Assembly: GCA_040394635.1 (NCBI GenBank)
Contig: JBEBRW010000021.1
Location: 12,660 to 76,659, forward strand
Length of the DNA stretch: 64,000 nt
Source of the DNA: UBA5239 sp040394635
GTDB taxonomy: Bacteria; Verrucomicrobiota; Lentisphaeria; Victivallales; Victivallaceae
Direction: 5' to 3'
Part shown: positions 1-7,401 of the stretch, in pieces
Position numbering within the stretch: the stretch's first letter is position 1
Layout of the letters: every line of letters begins with the position of its first letter
Made by a program: the position numbers and the translations under genes
The notes under the pieces: model-generated
Database searches by the model: none
What the model was told of the DNA's origin: nothing
Seen by the model: the letters and a program-made list of their open reading frames with translations, nothing else

Positions 1-776
1 TGCTCGGCGTGACGGCGGAAATCCCCGTCGGTAAAAATTCCGAGCAGACGGTTGCAGTCATCGACGATGATCGCCGCACCGCTGCGCGACGCCGTAATTT
101 TCAGCAACGTATCCTTGACGGTATCCCCGGGGCGAACCAGCGCCAGGCGTTCGCCGCTGCGCATGATGTCGCGGATGCGGGTCGTAACGGCCCGGCCGAT
201 CGCGCCGCCCGGATGCAGCATACCGTAGTTTTCCTTGGTGAAACCGCGGGTTTCCAGCAGGACCATCGCCAATGCGTCGCCCAGAGCCAGCAACGCGGTG
301 GTCGTCGTGGTCGGGGCCAGGTTAAAGGGACACGCTTCCTGCGGCACCGCCATATTCACGGTCATGTTGCTGAACTCAGCCAGCCGCGAAGAACTGTTGC
401 CGGTAATCGCGACAATCTCGATGCCGAGGCGCTTGGCCGGATTCAAAATCACCAGCAGTTCCTCGGTCTCGCCGCTGTAGCTTAATGCGATCAGCAGGTC
501 GTCTTTCTGCAGCATGCCGAGGTCGCCGTGCAGCGCCTCCACCGGATGCATGAATACCGCCGGCGAGCCGATGCTCGACATGGTGGCGGCGATTTTCTTG
601 CCGATATAACCGCTTTTGCCGATGCCGGTGAAAACGATTTTGCCGCCCTTGTCCAGCGTGGCTTCGCAACGCTTAACCAGTTCGATGAATTCACCGTTCA
701 GATTGTCGCGCAGGGCCTGCAGCCCGGCGATTTCCACATCAAACACCTCTCTGGCGCGTTCAATAATCCGGTCCAT
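1..776 (-). CDS. kdsD: Arabinose-5-phosphate isomerase, KdsD/KpsF family (3' end outside window)
   Basis: This enzyme interconverts D-ribulose 5-phosphate and D-arabinose 5-phosphate, the first step towards KDO for lipopolysaccharide. About 258 residues are visible. They comprise an SIS sugar-isomerase domain with TGIGKSGYIGKK and SYSGETEELL, the family-typical EACPFNLAPTTTTTALLALG stretch, and HPGGAIGR, followed by the start of a first CBS domain ending at the window edge. The family is usually about 320 residues, so roughly the second CBS domain is missing. The ATG at 776 lies 7 bases after the hisG stop, which suggests one transcript. GutQ and KpsF paralogues have the same architecture, so the exact physiological role is inferred; the presence of an LPS-type envelope is an inference from this gene. 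Confidence 0.9.
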   Translation of the reverse strand, partial: MDRIIERAREVFDVEIAGLQALRDNLNGEFIELVKRCEATLDKGGKIVFTGIGKSGYIGKKIAATMSSIGSPAVFMHPVEALHGDLGMLQKDDLLIALSYSGETEELLVILNPAKRLGIEIVAITGNSSSRLAEFSNMTVNMAVPQEACPFNLAPTTTTTALLALGDALAMVLLETRGFTKENYGMLHPGGAIGRAVTTRIRDIMRSGERLALVRPGDTVKDTLLKITASRSGAAIIVDDCNRLLGIFTDGDFRRHAE

Positions 777-783
777 ACCTACC

Positions 784-1644
784 TCACAAACGGCAGGAGC
801 GCAAGTCGGTGACGATAATGCCCCGCGCGCCCAGCTCATAAAGTTCATCCATGATACGGTTGCTCTCCGACCGCTTGACCATGGCCTTGACGGCCACCCA
901 GTCGGGGTTGCTCAGCGGCGCAATGGTCGGAGCCTCGATCCCCGGAGTGACCTTGCAGGCCTTTTCCAGCTTTTCGCGCGGGATATCGTATTCGACCATG
1001 GCCCAGGTGCGGGCCACCAAAATGCCTTTCAACCGGCGAATCAGGGTCTGCACGGCGGGACTGGCGGCCACGTTTTTATTGCGGGCGATCAGGATCGCTT
1101 CGGAATTCATCAGCGGCTCGCCGACGACTTTCAAACCGGCTTCCTTCAATGTGCCGCCGGACTCGACCACGTCGGCAATGACGTCGGCCACGCCAAGGCT
1201 GATCGAGATCTCCACCGCGCCGTCCAGCCGGACGATCGAGGCTTCCATACCGCGGGTTTCCAGGTCGCTGAGAACCACGTTCGGATACGAGGTGGCAATC
1301 CGCAGCCCGTCGAACTTATCGGGGGTCAGGTCAGACATATTCGGCACCGCGTAACGAAACGACGATTTGCCGAAATTCAGCGCCAGCACCTCGTCGACCA
1401 CCGCCCGGCTGTCCAGCACCAGGTCGCGCCCGGTGATACCGAGCTCGATGATCCCGTTGCCCACATAAACCGCGATGTCGCGCGGACGCAAAAAAACAAA
1501 TTCGATCTGATTTTCCCGGTCGGTCACCATCAGTTCCCGGCCATAACGGGAGCATTTATAACCGGCTTCCTTGAGCAGATCCACGGCGGATTCGGACAGC
1601 GCCCCCTTGTTGGGGATGGCGATCCTGAGCATATTATTATTCAT
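784..1644 (-). CDS. hisG: ATP phosphoribosyltransferase, long form
   Basis: This protein catalyses the first committed step of histidine synthesis, joining ATP and PRPP. It has 286 residues, the length of the long, self-sufficient form that does not need HisZ. Visible features are the N-terminal RIAIPNKG, GITGRDLV, the PRPP-binding segment DVVESGGTLKEA around residues 160-171, and a C-terminal ACT-like regulatory domain (about residues 210-286) expected to mediate feedback inhibition by histidine. It sits 9 bases downstream of hisE and 7 bases upstream of the kdsD start. Other his genes are not in the window, so the pathway is split in this genome. Confidence 0.96.
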   Translation of the reverse strand: MNNNMLRIAIPNKGALSESAVDLLKEAGYKCSRYGRELMVTDRENQIEFVFLRPRDIAVYVGNGIIELGITGRDLVLDSRAVVDEVLALNFGKSSFRYAVPNMSDLTPDKFDGLRIATSYPNVVLSDLETRGMEASIVRLDGAVEISISLGVADVIADVVESGGTLKEAGLKVVGEPLMNSEAILIARNKNVAASPAVQTLIRRLKGILVARTWAMVEYDIPREKLEKACKVTPGIEAPTIAPLSNPDWVAVKAMVKRSESNRIMDELYELGARGIIVTDLRSCRL

Positions 1645-1653
1645 TTTGATTCC

Positions 1654-1917
1654 TTATAAATAGCGGTAAACGTCTTCGAGTTCGAGGTCATTGGCGATCA
1701 TCATGACCTGGAGGTGATACAGCAGCTGCGAAATTTCCTCGGCGGTCTTTTCTTTGCCTTCATACTCGGCGGCCATCCAGACCTCGCCGGCTTCCTCGAT
1801 AATTTTTTTGCCGATGAAATGCTTGCCCCTGGCCAGTTCCTTCACGGTGCCGGACTCCGGGTCGCCGCGTTCGATCTTGGCTTTCAATTCGACAAAAAGT
1901 TCTTCAAATCTTTTCAT
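1654..1917 (-). CDS. hisE: Phosphoribosyl-ATP pyrophosphatase
   Basis: This protein hydrolyses phosphoribosyl-ATP to phosphoribosyl-AMP, the second step of histidine synthesis. Started at the ATG at 1917 it has 87 residues, right for a stand-alone HisE; the upstream reading frame up to 2067 overlaps the end of mutL in another frame and lacks family similarity. The MazG-like helical core is visible, with GKHFIGKKIIEEAGEV and EEISQLLYHLQVMM, including the metal-binding EExxEV pattern. HisE and HisI are often fused; here HisE is separate. It is 9 bases from hisG and about 60 bases after mutL. Confidence 0.93.
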   Translation of the reverse strand: MKRFEELFVELKAKIERGDPESGTVKELARGKHFIGKKIIEEAGEVWMAAEYEGKEKTAEEISQLLYHLQVMMIANDLELEDVYRYL

Positions 1918-1978
1918 GTGTTTCAACCTTTCCGTTATCGGAACAATATAGCTCAAAAGAGCGGACTTTTCAACCGCA

Positions 1979-3775
1979 TTAACGCCGACCGAAGCGTTTT
2001 TCCAGTTCGGCGATCGAAATATTAATGATCGTGGGGCGCCCGTGGGGACAGGAGAACGGCAGTTCACAGCAGGCCATTTGAGCGATCAGCCCCTTGGCCT
2101 CGTCCAGCGTCAGGTAATCGTGGGCCTTGACCGCGGCCTTGCAGGCGGAGCGCGCAATCACGTCGATCTCGTTGCGCCCGGTCAGCGAATCGTCCATCAG
2201 TTCCGACAGCATGTCGCGGATGATGCCGCCGATATTTTCCTGCCGGATATCCGGGGGCACCGAACTGATCATCACGGTGTTGCTGCTGAGCTGGGCGATA
2301 TCGAAACCGAGTTTCTCGAAAATACCGCTGTTCTTGTCGACATACGCAGCCTCGGCGCGCGACAGCTCCAGCGTGATCGGCAGCAGCAGTTTCTGGGCCA
2401 CGCCCCCCTGCTCCGCCGCCTTCAGGAAACGTTCAAAAAGTACCCGCTCGTGCGCGGCGTGCTGATCGATGATCAGGAGCCCGCTCTCGGAAGTAGCCAG
2501 CAGATACGAGCGGTCCAGGAAGCCGAGGAGGTTGATCTTGCCGCTGCCCGGCAGGAACGGGTCCTTGACCGGTTCTTTCGGCCCCTCGCTGACGATCACC
2601 TGCGGCTGCTCCGGTTTCCAGGTCTTCTGGACCATGGGTTTCGGCACGGAGTATTCATAATCCTGCGGTTCCGGGCGGGCGAAATCCATCACCGGCTGCT
2701 CATGCTCGGAAATTTCATAGGAGATCTCCGTCGACTCCAGCAGCGAACGCAGCGAAATCGCAGGGTCGATGTTTACGGTCGGGGCCGGCGACTGCCGCAA
2801 AGCATTGCGGATAGCCTCGGCAATGAGTCCGGCAAGTTTGTATTCCTGACGGAAACGCACCTCGCGCTTGGCCGGATGCACATTCACATCCACTTCATAC
2901 GGATCGACCGTCAGGAACAAAATCACCGGCGGAAAACGCCCCACTTCGACCATGCCGCCGTATCCCTCGCGAATCCCCCGGTACAGCCCGGCGGCCTCCA
3001 CCGCGCGGCCATTGACGAACGTACGCTGCTCCCGGCGCGAATTGCGGGTGAATCCATGCATGGCCACATATCCCTCGACCTTCACATCTTCCCGGACGAA
3101 ATTCACCGGCAGCAGCGAGTTCCAGAAGGCCTTGCCGAAAAACGCGGTAATCCGCGAATCCAGCGCCGGAGCGCCAGGCGAATTAAAAACCCGGTTCCCA
3201 TCCATGGTCAGCTCAAAAGCGATTTCCGGGTACGGCAGCGCCAGCTGATACATCATCTCCTGAATCTGGCGCTCCTCGGTAGCGATCGACCGCATGAATT
3301 TCTTGCGGGCCGGAGTATTGAAAAAGAGGTCGCGCACCTGGATTTCCGTGCCGGGGGCGCAGCCGGCCGGTTTGGCGTGAATGGCCTTGCCGCCGTTTAC
3401 CACCACTTCGTTCCCCTCCCCGGCATCGTGAAGCCGGGTCCGCAGCGTGAAACGCGACACCGAGGCGATGCTCGGCAGCGCCTCCCCGCGAAACCCAAGG
3501 GTCATGATGTGGTCGATATCGCCTTCATTGTGAATCTTGCCGGTAGCGTGGGGCTCCAGACACATCAAGGCGTCGTCGGCATCCATGCCGGAACCGTTGT
3601 CGGTGACCACAATCGACTTCTGGCCGGCCTTCTCAATCGTCACCGAAATCCGGGTCGCCCCGGCGTCGATGGAATTTTCCACCAGTTCCTTGACCACCGA
3701 GGCGGGGCGCTCAATCACCTCGCCGGCGGCGATACGGTTGCTCAGCTGTTCCGACAATACCTTGATCTTGCTCAT
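1979..3775 (-). CDS. mutL: DNA mismatch repair protein MutL
   Basis: This 598-residue protein is the ATP-driven mediator of mismatch repair. The N-terminal GHKL ATPase is clear: ELVENSIDAGA (N box), VTDNGSGM and GFRGEAL. The C-terminal part carries the endonuclease motif DQHAAHERVLFE near residue 435 and the zinc-site CPHGRP near residue 577, so it should be a nicking MutL like those of bacteria without MutH, not the E. coli type. The ATG at 3775 gives the family start MSKIKVLSEQLSNRIAAGEV; longer starts in the frame overlap the upstream TPR gene. It begins right after that gene's stop (3777), implying translational coupling. MutS is not in the window. Confidence 0.96.
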   Translation of the reverse strand: MSKIKVLSEQLSNRIAAGEVIERPASVVKELVENSIDAGATRISVTIEKAGQKSIVVTDNGSGMDADDALMCLEPHATGKIHNEGDIDHIMTLGFRGEALPSIASVSRFTLRTRLHDAGEGNEVVVNGGKAIHAKPAGCAPGTEIQVRDLFFNTPARKKFMRSIATEERQIQEMMYQLALPYPEIAFELTMDGNRVFNSPGAPALDSRITAFFGKAFWNSLLPVNFVREDVKVEGYVAMHGFTRNSRREQRTFVNGRAVEAAGLYRGIREGYGGMVEVGRFPPVILFLTVDPYEVDVNVHPAKREVRFRQEYKLAGLIAEAIRNALRQSPAPTVNIDPAISLRSLLESTEISYEISEHEQPVMDFARPEPQDYEYSVPKPMVQKTWKPEQPQVIVSEGPKEPVKDPFLPGSGKINLLGFLDRSYLLATSESGLLIIDQHAAHERVLFERFLKAAEQGGVAQKLLLPITLELSRAEAAYVDKNSGIFEKLGFDIAQLSSNTVMISSVPPDIRQENIGGIIRDMLSELMDDSLTGRNEIDVIARSACKAAVKAHDYLTLDEAKGLIAQMACCELPFSCPHGRPTIINISIAELEKRFGRR

Positions 3776-3776
3776 C

Positions 3777-4496
3777 TCAATTGTCCTTTTTTTCCTGCAG
3801 GGTCCGGACAATTTTGAGAAATGCCGGATCTTCGCGGACATCGTCAAATATCGGCTGCTGCAGCAAATCCAGCAGACGGGGCCCCATGCGGTTCCCTGCC
3901 ATCTGGAGGTAATTCATCGCCCGCTCTTTCTGACCGTCCATAATACAGATTCCGGCCATGCTCAAGAGGATGTCGCCGGAGCGCGGGTCGAGCCGCAGCG
4001 CCTCCTGCAGACCGTCGAGCGCCTGTTTATATTTGCCCAGTTGCGCCTGTGTATAGCCCAGATTGGCAAACACGACCGGGTCCGTGGTATAAAAAACCGC
4101 CTGGCGCTGGTAAACCAGCTCGGCATCCTTGAAGCGGTCCATTAAAAACAGCGATTTGCCCAGCACCGACAGCGCCGTGTAATTCTGCGGATCGAAGATC
4201 AACAGCGTCCGGGAGTTGCTGATGGCCGTCTCGTAATCCTCGTCGACCAGCGCCGCCGTGGCGTCGAGCGCCAGACGGTCCAGCGACAGCCGCTCCGCCG
4301 GAGTCGGCCGTTTTCTCTGGTCAGCGGACGGTATATTCAGCAGCGAACTGCCGGCGTCCATGCTGAAGTGACCGATGTCCGGGTCCTGCGCTTCCCCGCG
4401 CGTGGTTTCCAGGCGGATCGTCTGGGTATTGGAGAGCACCACCGTCAACAACACGACCGTGCTCAAAAATAAAATCAGCGGAATCAGGGATTTCAT
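3777..4496 (-). CDS. Membrane-anchored TPR protein
   Basis: This protein has 239 residues and no recognised specific family. A hydrophobic segment at residues 4-22 (LIPLILFLSTVVLLTVVL) without a clear cleavage site suggests an N-terminal membrane anchor with the rest in the periplasm. Residues of about 75-210 form three or four tetratricopeptide-like units (for example VFANLGYTQAQLGKYKQAL and ALRLDPRSGDILLSMAGI), a protein-protein interaction scaffold. The start overlaps the end of the oppD-like gene by 4 bases, and mutL starts within two bases of its stop, so the three are probably co-transcribed. Function cannot be assigned; the neighbours do not form an obvious pathway with it. Confidence 0.7.
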   Translation of the reverse strand: MKSLIPLILFLSTVVLLTVVLSNTQTIRLETTRGEAQDPDIGHFSMDAGSSLLNIPSADQRKRPTPAERLSLDRLALDATAALVDEDYETAISNSRTLLIFDPQNYTALSVLGKSLFLMDRFKDAELVYQRQAVFYTTDPVVFANLGYTQAQLGKYKQALDGLQEALRLDPRSGDILLSMAGICIMDGQKERAMNYLQMAGNRMGPRLLDLLQQPIFDDVREDPAFLKIVRTLQEKKDN

Positions 4497-5500
4497 GCGT
4501 CTCCCTCCGGGTTATTCAGGTAACAACGGCTGAAATGCTTCAGCGCGACCTCCGTTTCCGGCGGCATGCAGCAACGGCAGCGCTCGCGAAACGCTTCCGT
4601 GCGCCGCGCCACTTCGTCGCAACGGCCCGAGAAACGGCACCCCGCCGGGAAGTCGGACGGCAACGGCACCACCCCCTGAATCGTGGTCAGTCGCCCGGAT
4701 TCGTGATTCAGCCTCGGCACCGCCGCCAGCAAAGCACGGGTATACGGATGATTCGGGTGATTGATCAATTCGTCGGTGGGCGCGGTTTCAACGATATTTC
4801 CAGCATACATCACCGCCACCCGGTCGGCCATTTCCGCCACGATCCCGAGATTGTGCGTAACCAGGATAATCGCCATATCGCGTTCATCTCGAAGCTTTTT
4901 CAAAAGTTCAAGAATCTGCGCCTGAATCGTCACGTCCAGCGCTGTCGTGGGTTCATCCGCCACCAGCAGCGCCGGATTGCCGGCGAGCGCCATGGCGATC
5001 ATTACGCGCTGCTGCATGCCGCCGCTCAATTCGTGCGGGAAACTGCGCAGCCGCGTCTCCGGCGCGGGGATGCCGACCTGCTTCAGCAGCGCCACGGCCT
5101 CGGCTTCGTAATCCGCCACGTCGCTGCGGTGCAGCTCCAGCGCCTCGATGATCTGGTCGCCGATCCGGAAAACCGGGTTCAACGATGCCGAGGGTTCCTG
5201 GAAAATATAGGCGATCCCGCCGCCGCGGATTTTCCGCAGCTCCCGGTTCGACATGCGCAGCGTGTCACCCTCAGTGCCGCCGTGGCGAAAAGTTACCCTG
5301 CCCGAGGTATAACGCGCCGCTGGCGGCAGCAGCCGCGCCAGCGAAAGACAGCTCACGCTTTTGCCGCAGCCGCTCTCGCCGACCAGTGCCAGGATTTCGC
5401 CTTTGTCCACCCGGAACGAAACATTGCTCACCACCGGCAGCCACTGCCCGTCCGAACAGAATTCCAGCGAAAGGTTTTCAACCTCCAGTAACGACATCAT
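4493..5500 (-). CDS. Oligopeptide/dipeptide ABC transporter ATP-binding protein (OppD/DppD type)
   Basis: This 335-residue ATPase belongs to the peptide/nickel ABC transporter family. Walker A is GESGCGKS (about residues 39-46), the Q loop is IFQEP, the signature is LSGGMQQR, Walker B is LLVADEP and the switch His is in THN. The C-terminus has the oligopeptide-transporter extension with PYTRALLAAVP and GCRFSGRC plus further cysteines, the region that binds an iron-sulfur cluster in studied OppD/DppD homologues. The permease subunits, the second ATPase and the binding protein are all absent nearby, so it is an orphan here or serves a transporter encoded elsewhere. An ATG at 5497 is an alternative start. 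Confidence 0.88.
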   Translation of the reverse strand: MMSLLEVENLSLEFCSDGQWLPVVSNVSFRVDKGEILALVGESGCGKSVSCLSLARLLPPAARYTSGRVTFRHGGTEGDTLRMSNRELRKIRGGGIAYIFQEPSASLNPVFRIGDQIIEALELHRSDVADYEAEAVALLKQVGIPAPETRLRSFPHELSGGMQQRVMIAMALAGNPALLVADEPTTALDVTIQAQILELLKKLRDERDMAIILVTHNLGIVAEMADRVAVMYAGNIVETAPTDELINHPNHPYTRALLAAVPRLNHESGRLTTIQGVVPLPSDFPAGCRFSGRCDEVARRTEAFRERCRCCMPPETEVALKHFSRCYLNNPEGDA

Positions 5501-5539
5501 TTTCCTTGTTTTTATTCAGTCAAATATACAGTGATTCTA

Positions 5540-6790
5540 TCAATTTTCAATATTTTTTTGCATCTTCCGGTACGGACTCTGTCCGAAAAGCGGCAAATGC
5601 TCTTTCAGGAAAAACATGCCGCCGCTCCGCAGCCGCCCGCCGTTCTGCAGCACATCCAGCATGGCCCGCCGCATGGAATTATCGCGCGGGTACTCCATGT
5701 AATCCCCTTTTTCGCGCCCGAAAATGAAATAAACACCGTCATGACCGCTCGACGGCCGCGGAAAAAGGTACAGTTCGCGCATCAGTTTGGCCAGATTCGA
5801 CTCCGGCAGCACCTGTTCATAATACGGATAAAAAATCCACGACGCGCAGAAAATCGCCGGGAAATCCATCTGCGGGAAATACTTGCCGAAAAATTCGAAT
5901 GCCAGACGGAACGACTCTCCGCAAAGCTCCGGCGTCATCTTGCCGCCCTCGGGAATATGCACGCCCAGCACATCCGAATCCGCCCGGACCACCACTTCCC
6001 ATTCGCTGTCGGGCAGCTCGATGATCCGGTTCTCCGCCACGCCGTCCGGGTTGTACGGAATCGCCATGGTCGTACCCGCCGCCCGGGCAAACGAACCGCA
6101 GAACGCGGCCTGTTTGTCGTCGGCAAACAACACATATCCGTCTTTGTCGAAAAGATTTTCGAGCGGGCCCGGCACCGCCTGTATCCGGCCGTCGCGGCGA
6201 TGGCGGAAGACAATCGCATTGTAGTGATGCGCCTTGGCCAGCATGTACTCGAAGCGCCCCACCCGGAACACCGTGCCGTCAATATAATGCCGCAGCCAAT
6301 GCAGCTGGGTGCGATTCAGCCCCGGCTTGCCGTAGCCGCTCATATAGGTGTCGTAATACCCGCGAATCCGCGTACAGCAGCACAGATATTCCTCCGGGAT
6401 GCCGAGTTCGCCGAGCTTCGCCCGGACAAAAGGCGGCACCGAACAGGCAATCAGCAGGTAAAATATTCCGCCCTTCCCCGCGAAAAGCTCCTCAAACTCA
6501 CTCCATTCCCGGAAGTTGATCTGATCGTAAACCACCAGGCTGCGGTGAGCGTGCCAGGCCAGCCGGACCAGTTGCGGATCGGCATTGATGCGCGCATTCA
6601 TCTCCTCCAGCATGCCGAGCACTTCCGGCGCCAGAGCGGTATGCCGGAAATTCTCGCGCAAGGTTTCGAGTTGGAGGAACTCCGGGCCGGACGGCGGCAT
6701 TTCGCTCTGCGAGCGCCACCAGTTCCGGCCCATGGCCAAAGCACACGCTTCATCCACCCGGTAAACGCGGCAGAATTCGGATATGTTCAT
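5540..6790 (-). CDS. Probable acyltransferase (NAT_N/GNAT-like C-terminal type)
   Basis: The 416-residue product resembles proteins annotated as acyltransferase-domain proteins with an N-terminal NAT_N-like helical region and a GNAT-like C-terminal fold. The assignment rests on overall look (for example HWLRHYIDGTVFRVGRFEYM in the middle and ESFRLAFEFFGKYFP followed by FCASWIFYPYYEQVLPESNLAKLM near the end) and not on catalytic residues. The ATG at 6790 has an AAAGG ribosome-binding site about 9 bases upstream and was preferred to one at 6829, which lies inside ydbL. It follows ydbH-ynbE-ydbL on the same strand with about 20 bases between, so a role connected to the envelope is conceivable but unproven. 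Substrate unknown. Confidence 0.6.
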   Translation of the reverse strand: MNISEFCRVYRVDEACALAMGRNWWRSQSEMPPSGPEFLQLETLRENFRHTALAPEVLGMLEEMNARINADPQLVRLAWHAHRSLVVYDQINFREWSEFEELFAGKGGIFYLLIACSVPPFVRAKLGELGIPEEYLCCCTRIRGYYDTYMSGYGKPGLNRTQLHWLRHYIDGTVFRVGRFEYMLAKAHHYNAIVFRHRRDGRIQAVPGPLENLFDKDGYVLFADDKQAAFCGSFARAAGTTMAIPYNPDGVAENRIIELPDSEWEVVVRADSDVLGVHIPEGGKMTPELCGESFRLAFEFFGKYFPQMDFPAIFCASWIFYPYYEQVLPESNLAKLMRELYLFPRPSSGHDGVYFIFGREKGDYMEYPRDNSMRRAMLDVLQNGGRLRSGGMFFLKEHLPLFGQSPYRKMQKNIEN

Positions 6791-6810
6791 AAATATTTGC
6801 CTTTGAACAA

Positions 6811-7182
6811 TTATTGTTTCTGATACCACTTCCCGGTTTTATCCTGCAGCCAATGCCCTTTCTTGCTGATTTCGACAATCTTCGCGGCGCGCTGCTGCCC
6901 GACCTGGTCGACAGAGGCTTTGGTGCTCTTGGCGATTTCGTTGTACACGGTTTTGCGGTCGGCGTTTTCTTCCTTGGTGATTTTGTCGGCGTCGGCATCG
7001 TTGACCCTCGTTACCAGGTAGCCCTTGTTGTCTTCGCCCACCGTGCCCTTGTCCTTGTAGTCATTGATCTTGGTCAAACGCTGCTTCATGCGCTCCTTGA
7101 TCTGCTCATTGGAGTCCGCGGCAAAAACCGTGGTGGCAAAACTCAAAACCAGGCACAATACCAGTAAAATTTTCTTCAACAT
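6811..7182 (-). CDS. ydbL: YdbL-like periplasmic protein (DUF1318)
   Basis: This protein has 123 residues, with a cleavable signal peptide at residues 1-21 (ends TTVFAA). The mature part matches the DUF1318/YdbL family: repeated charged helices around KERMKQRLTKINDYKDKG, then NADRKTVYNEIAK and a C-terminal KKGHWLQDKTGKWYQK. In E. coli YdbL is the periplasmic partner of YdbH and YnbE, which form a bridge moving phospholipids between inner and outer membrane. Here the three genes are in the same order as in E. coli, and ydbL starts 36 bases after the ynbE stop. Confidence 0.85.
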   Translation of the reverse strand: MLKKILLVLCLVLSFATTVFAADSNEQIKERMKQRLTKINDYKDKGTVGEDNKGYLVTRVNDADADKITKEENADRKTVYNEIAKSTKASVDQVGQQRAAKIVEISKKGHWLQDKTGKWYQKQ

Positions 7183-7218
7183 TTTCGTTTCTCCTTCTTC
7201 TTCTTCTTGTTCTTCTTT

Positions 7219-7401
7219 TTATTGGTTATCCAGATCGCCGAAAAAATCGTCCAGCTGCTTTTCCACCCTGACATTGATGTCAATGGTCAAATGCACCGGC
7301 TTCACTTCGATGGGGGCGATTTCCACTTTGCTCTCCGTTTTAATGCATCCGGCCAGCGCCGCAGCGGCGACAAGCCCCAGTACCAACAATCCTTTTTTCA
7401 T
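7219..7401 (-). CDS. ynbE: YnbE-like small outer-membrane lipoprotein
   Basis: This is a 60-residue lipoprotein precursor. Residues 1-18 are a signal peptide ending in the lipobox LAGC (Cys19). The mature peptide of about 42 residues has an alternating, beta-strand-like stretch (PIEVKPVHLTIDINVRVE) followed by an acidic end DDFFGDLDNQ, as in YnbE proteins. In E. coli, YnbE is an outer-membrane lipoprotein proposed to stack on the C-terminal end of YdbH to complete the intermembrane lipid conduit. Its start overlaps the ydbH stop by 4 bases, which supports coupled translation and a shared complex. Confidence 0.85.
   Translation of the reverse strand: MKKGLLVLGLVAAAALAGCIKTESKVEIAPIEVKPVHLTIDINVRVEKQLDDFFGDLDNQ

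Noticed and set aside
2042..3817. 591-codon open frame on the plus strand opposite mutL
   Set aside because: Shadow of the confirmed mutL gene; composition is typical of antisense translation in GC-rich DNA.
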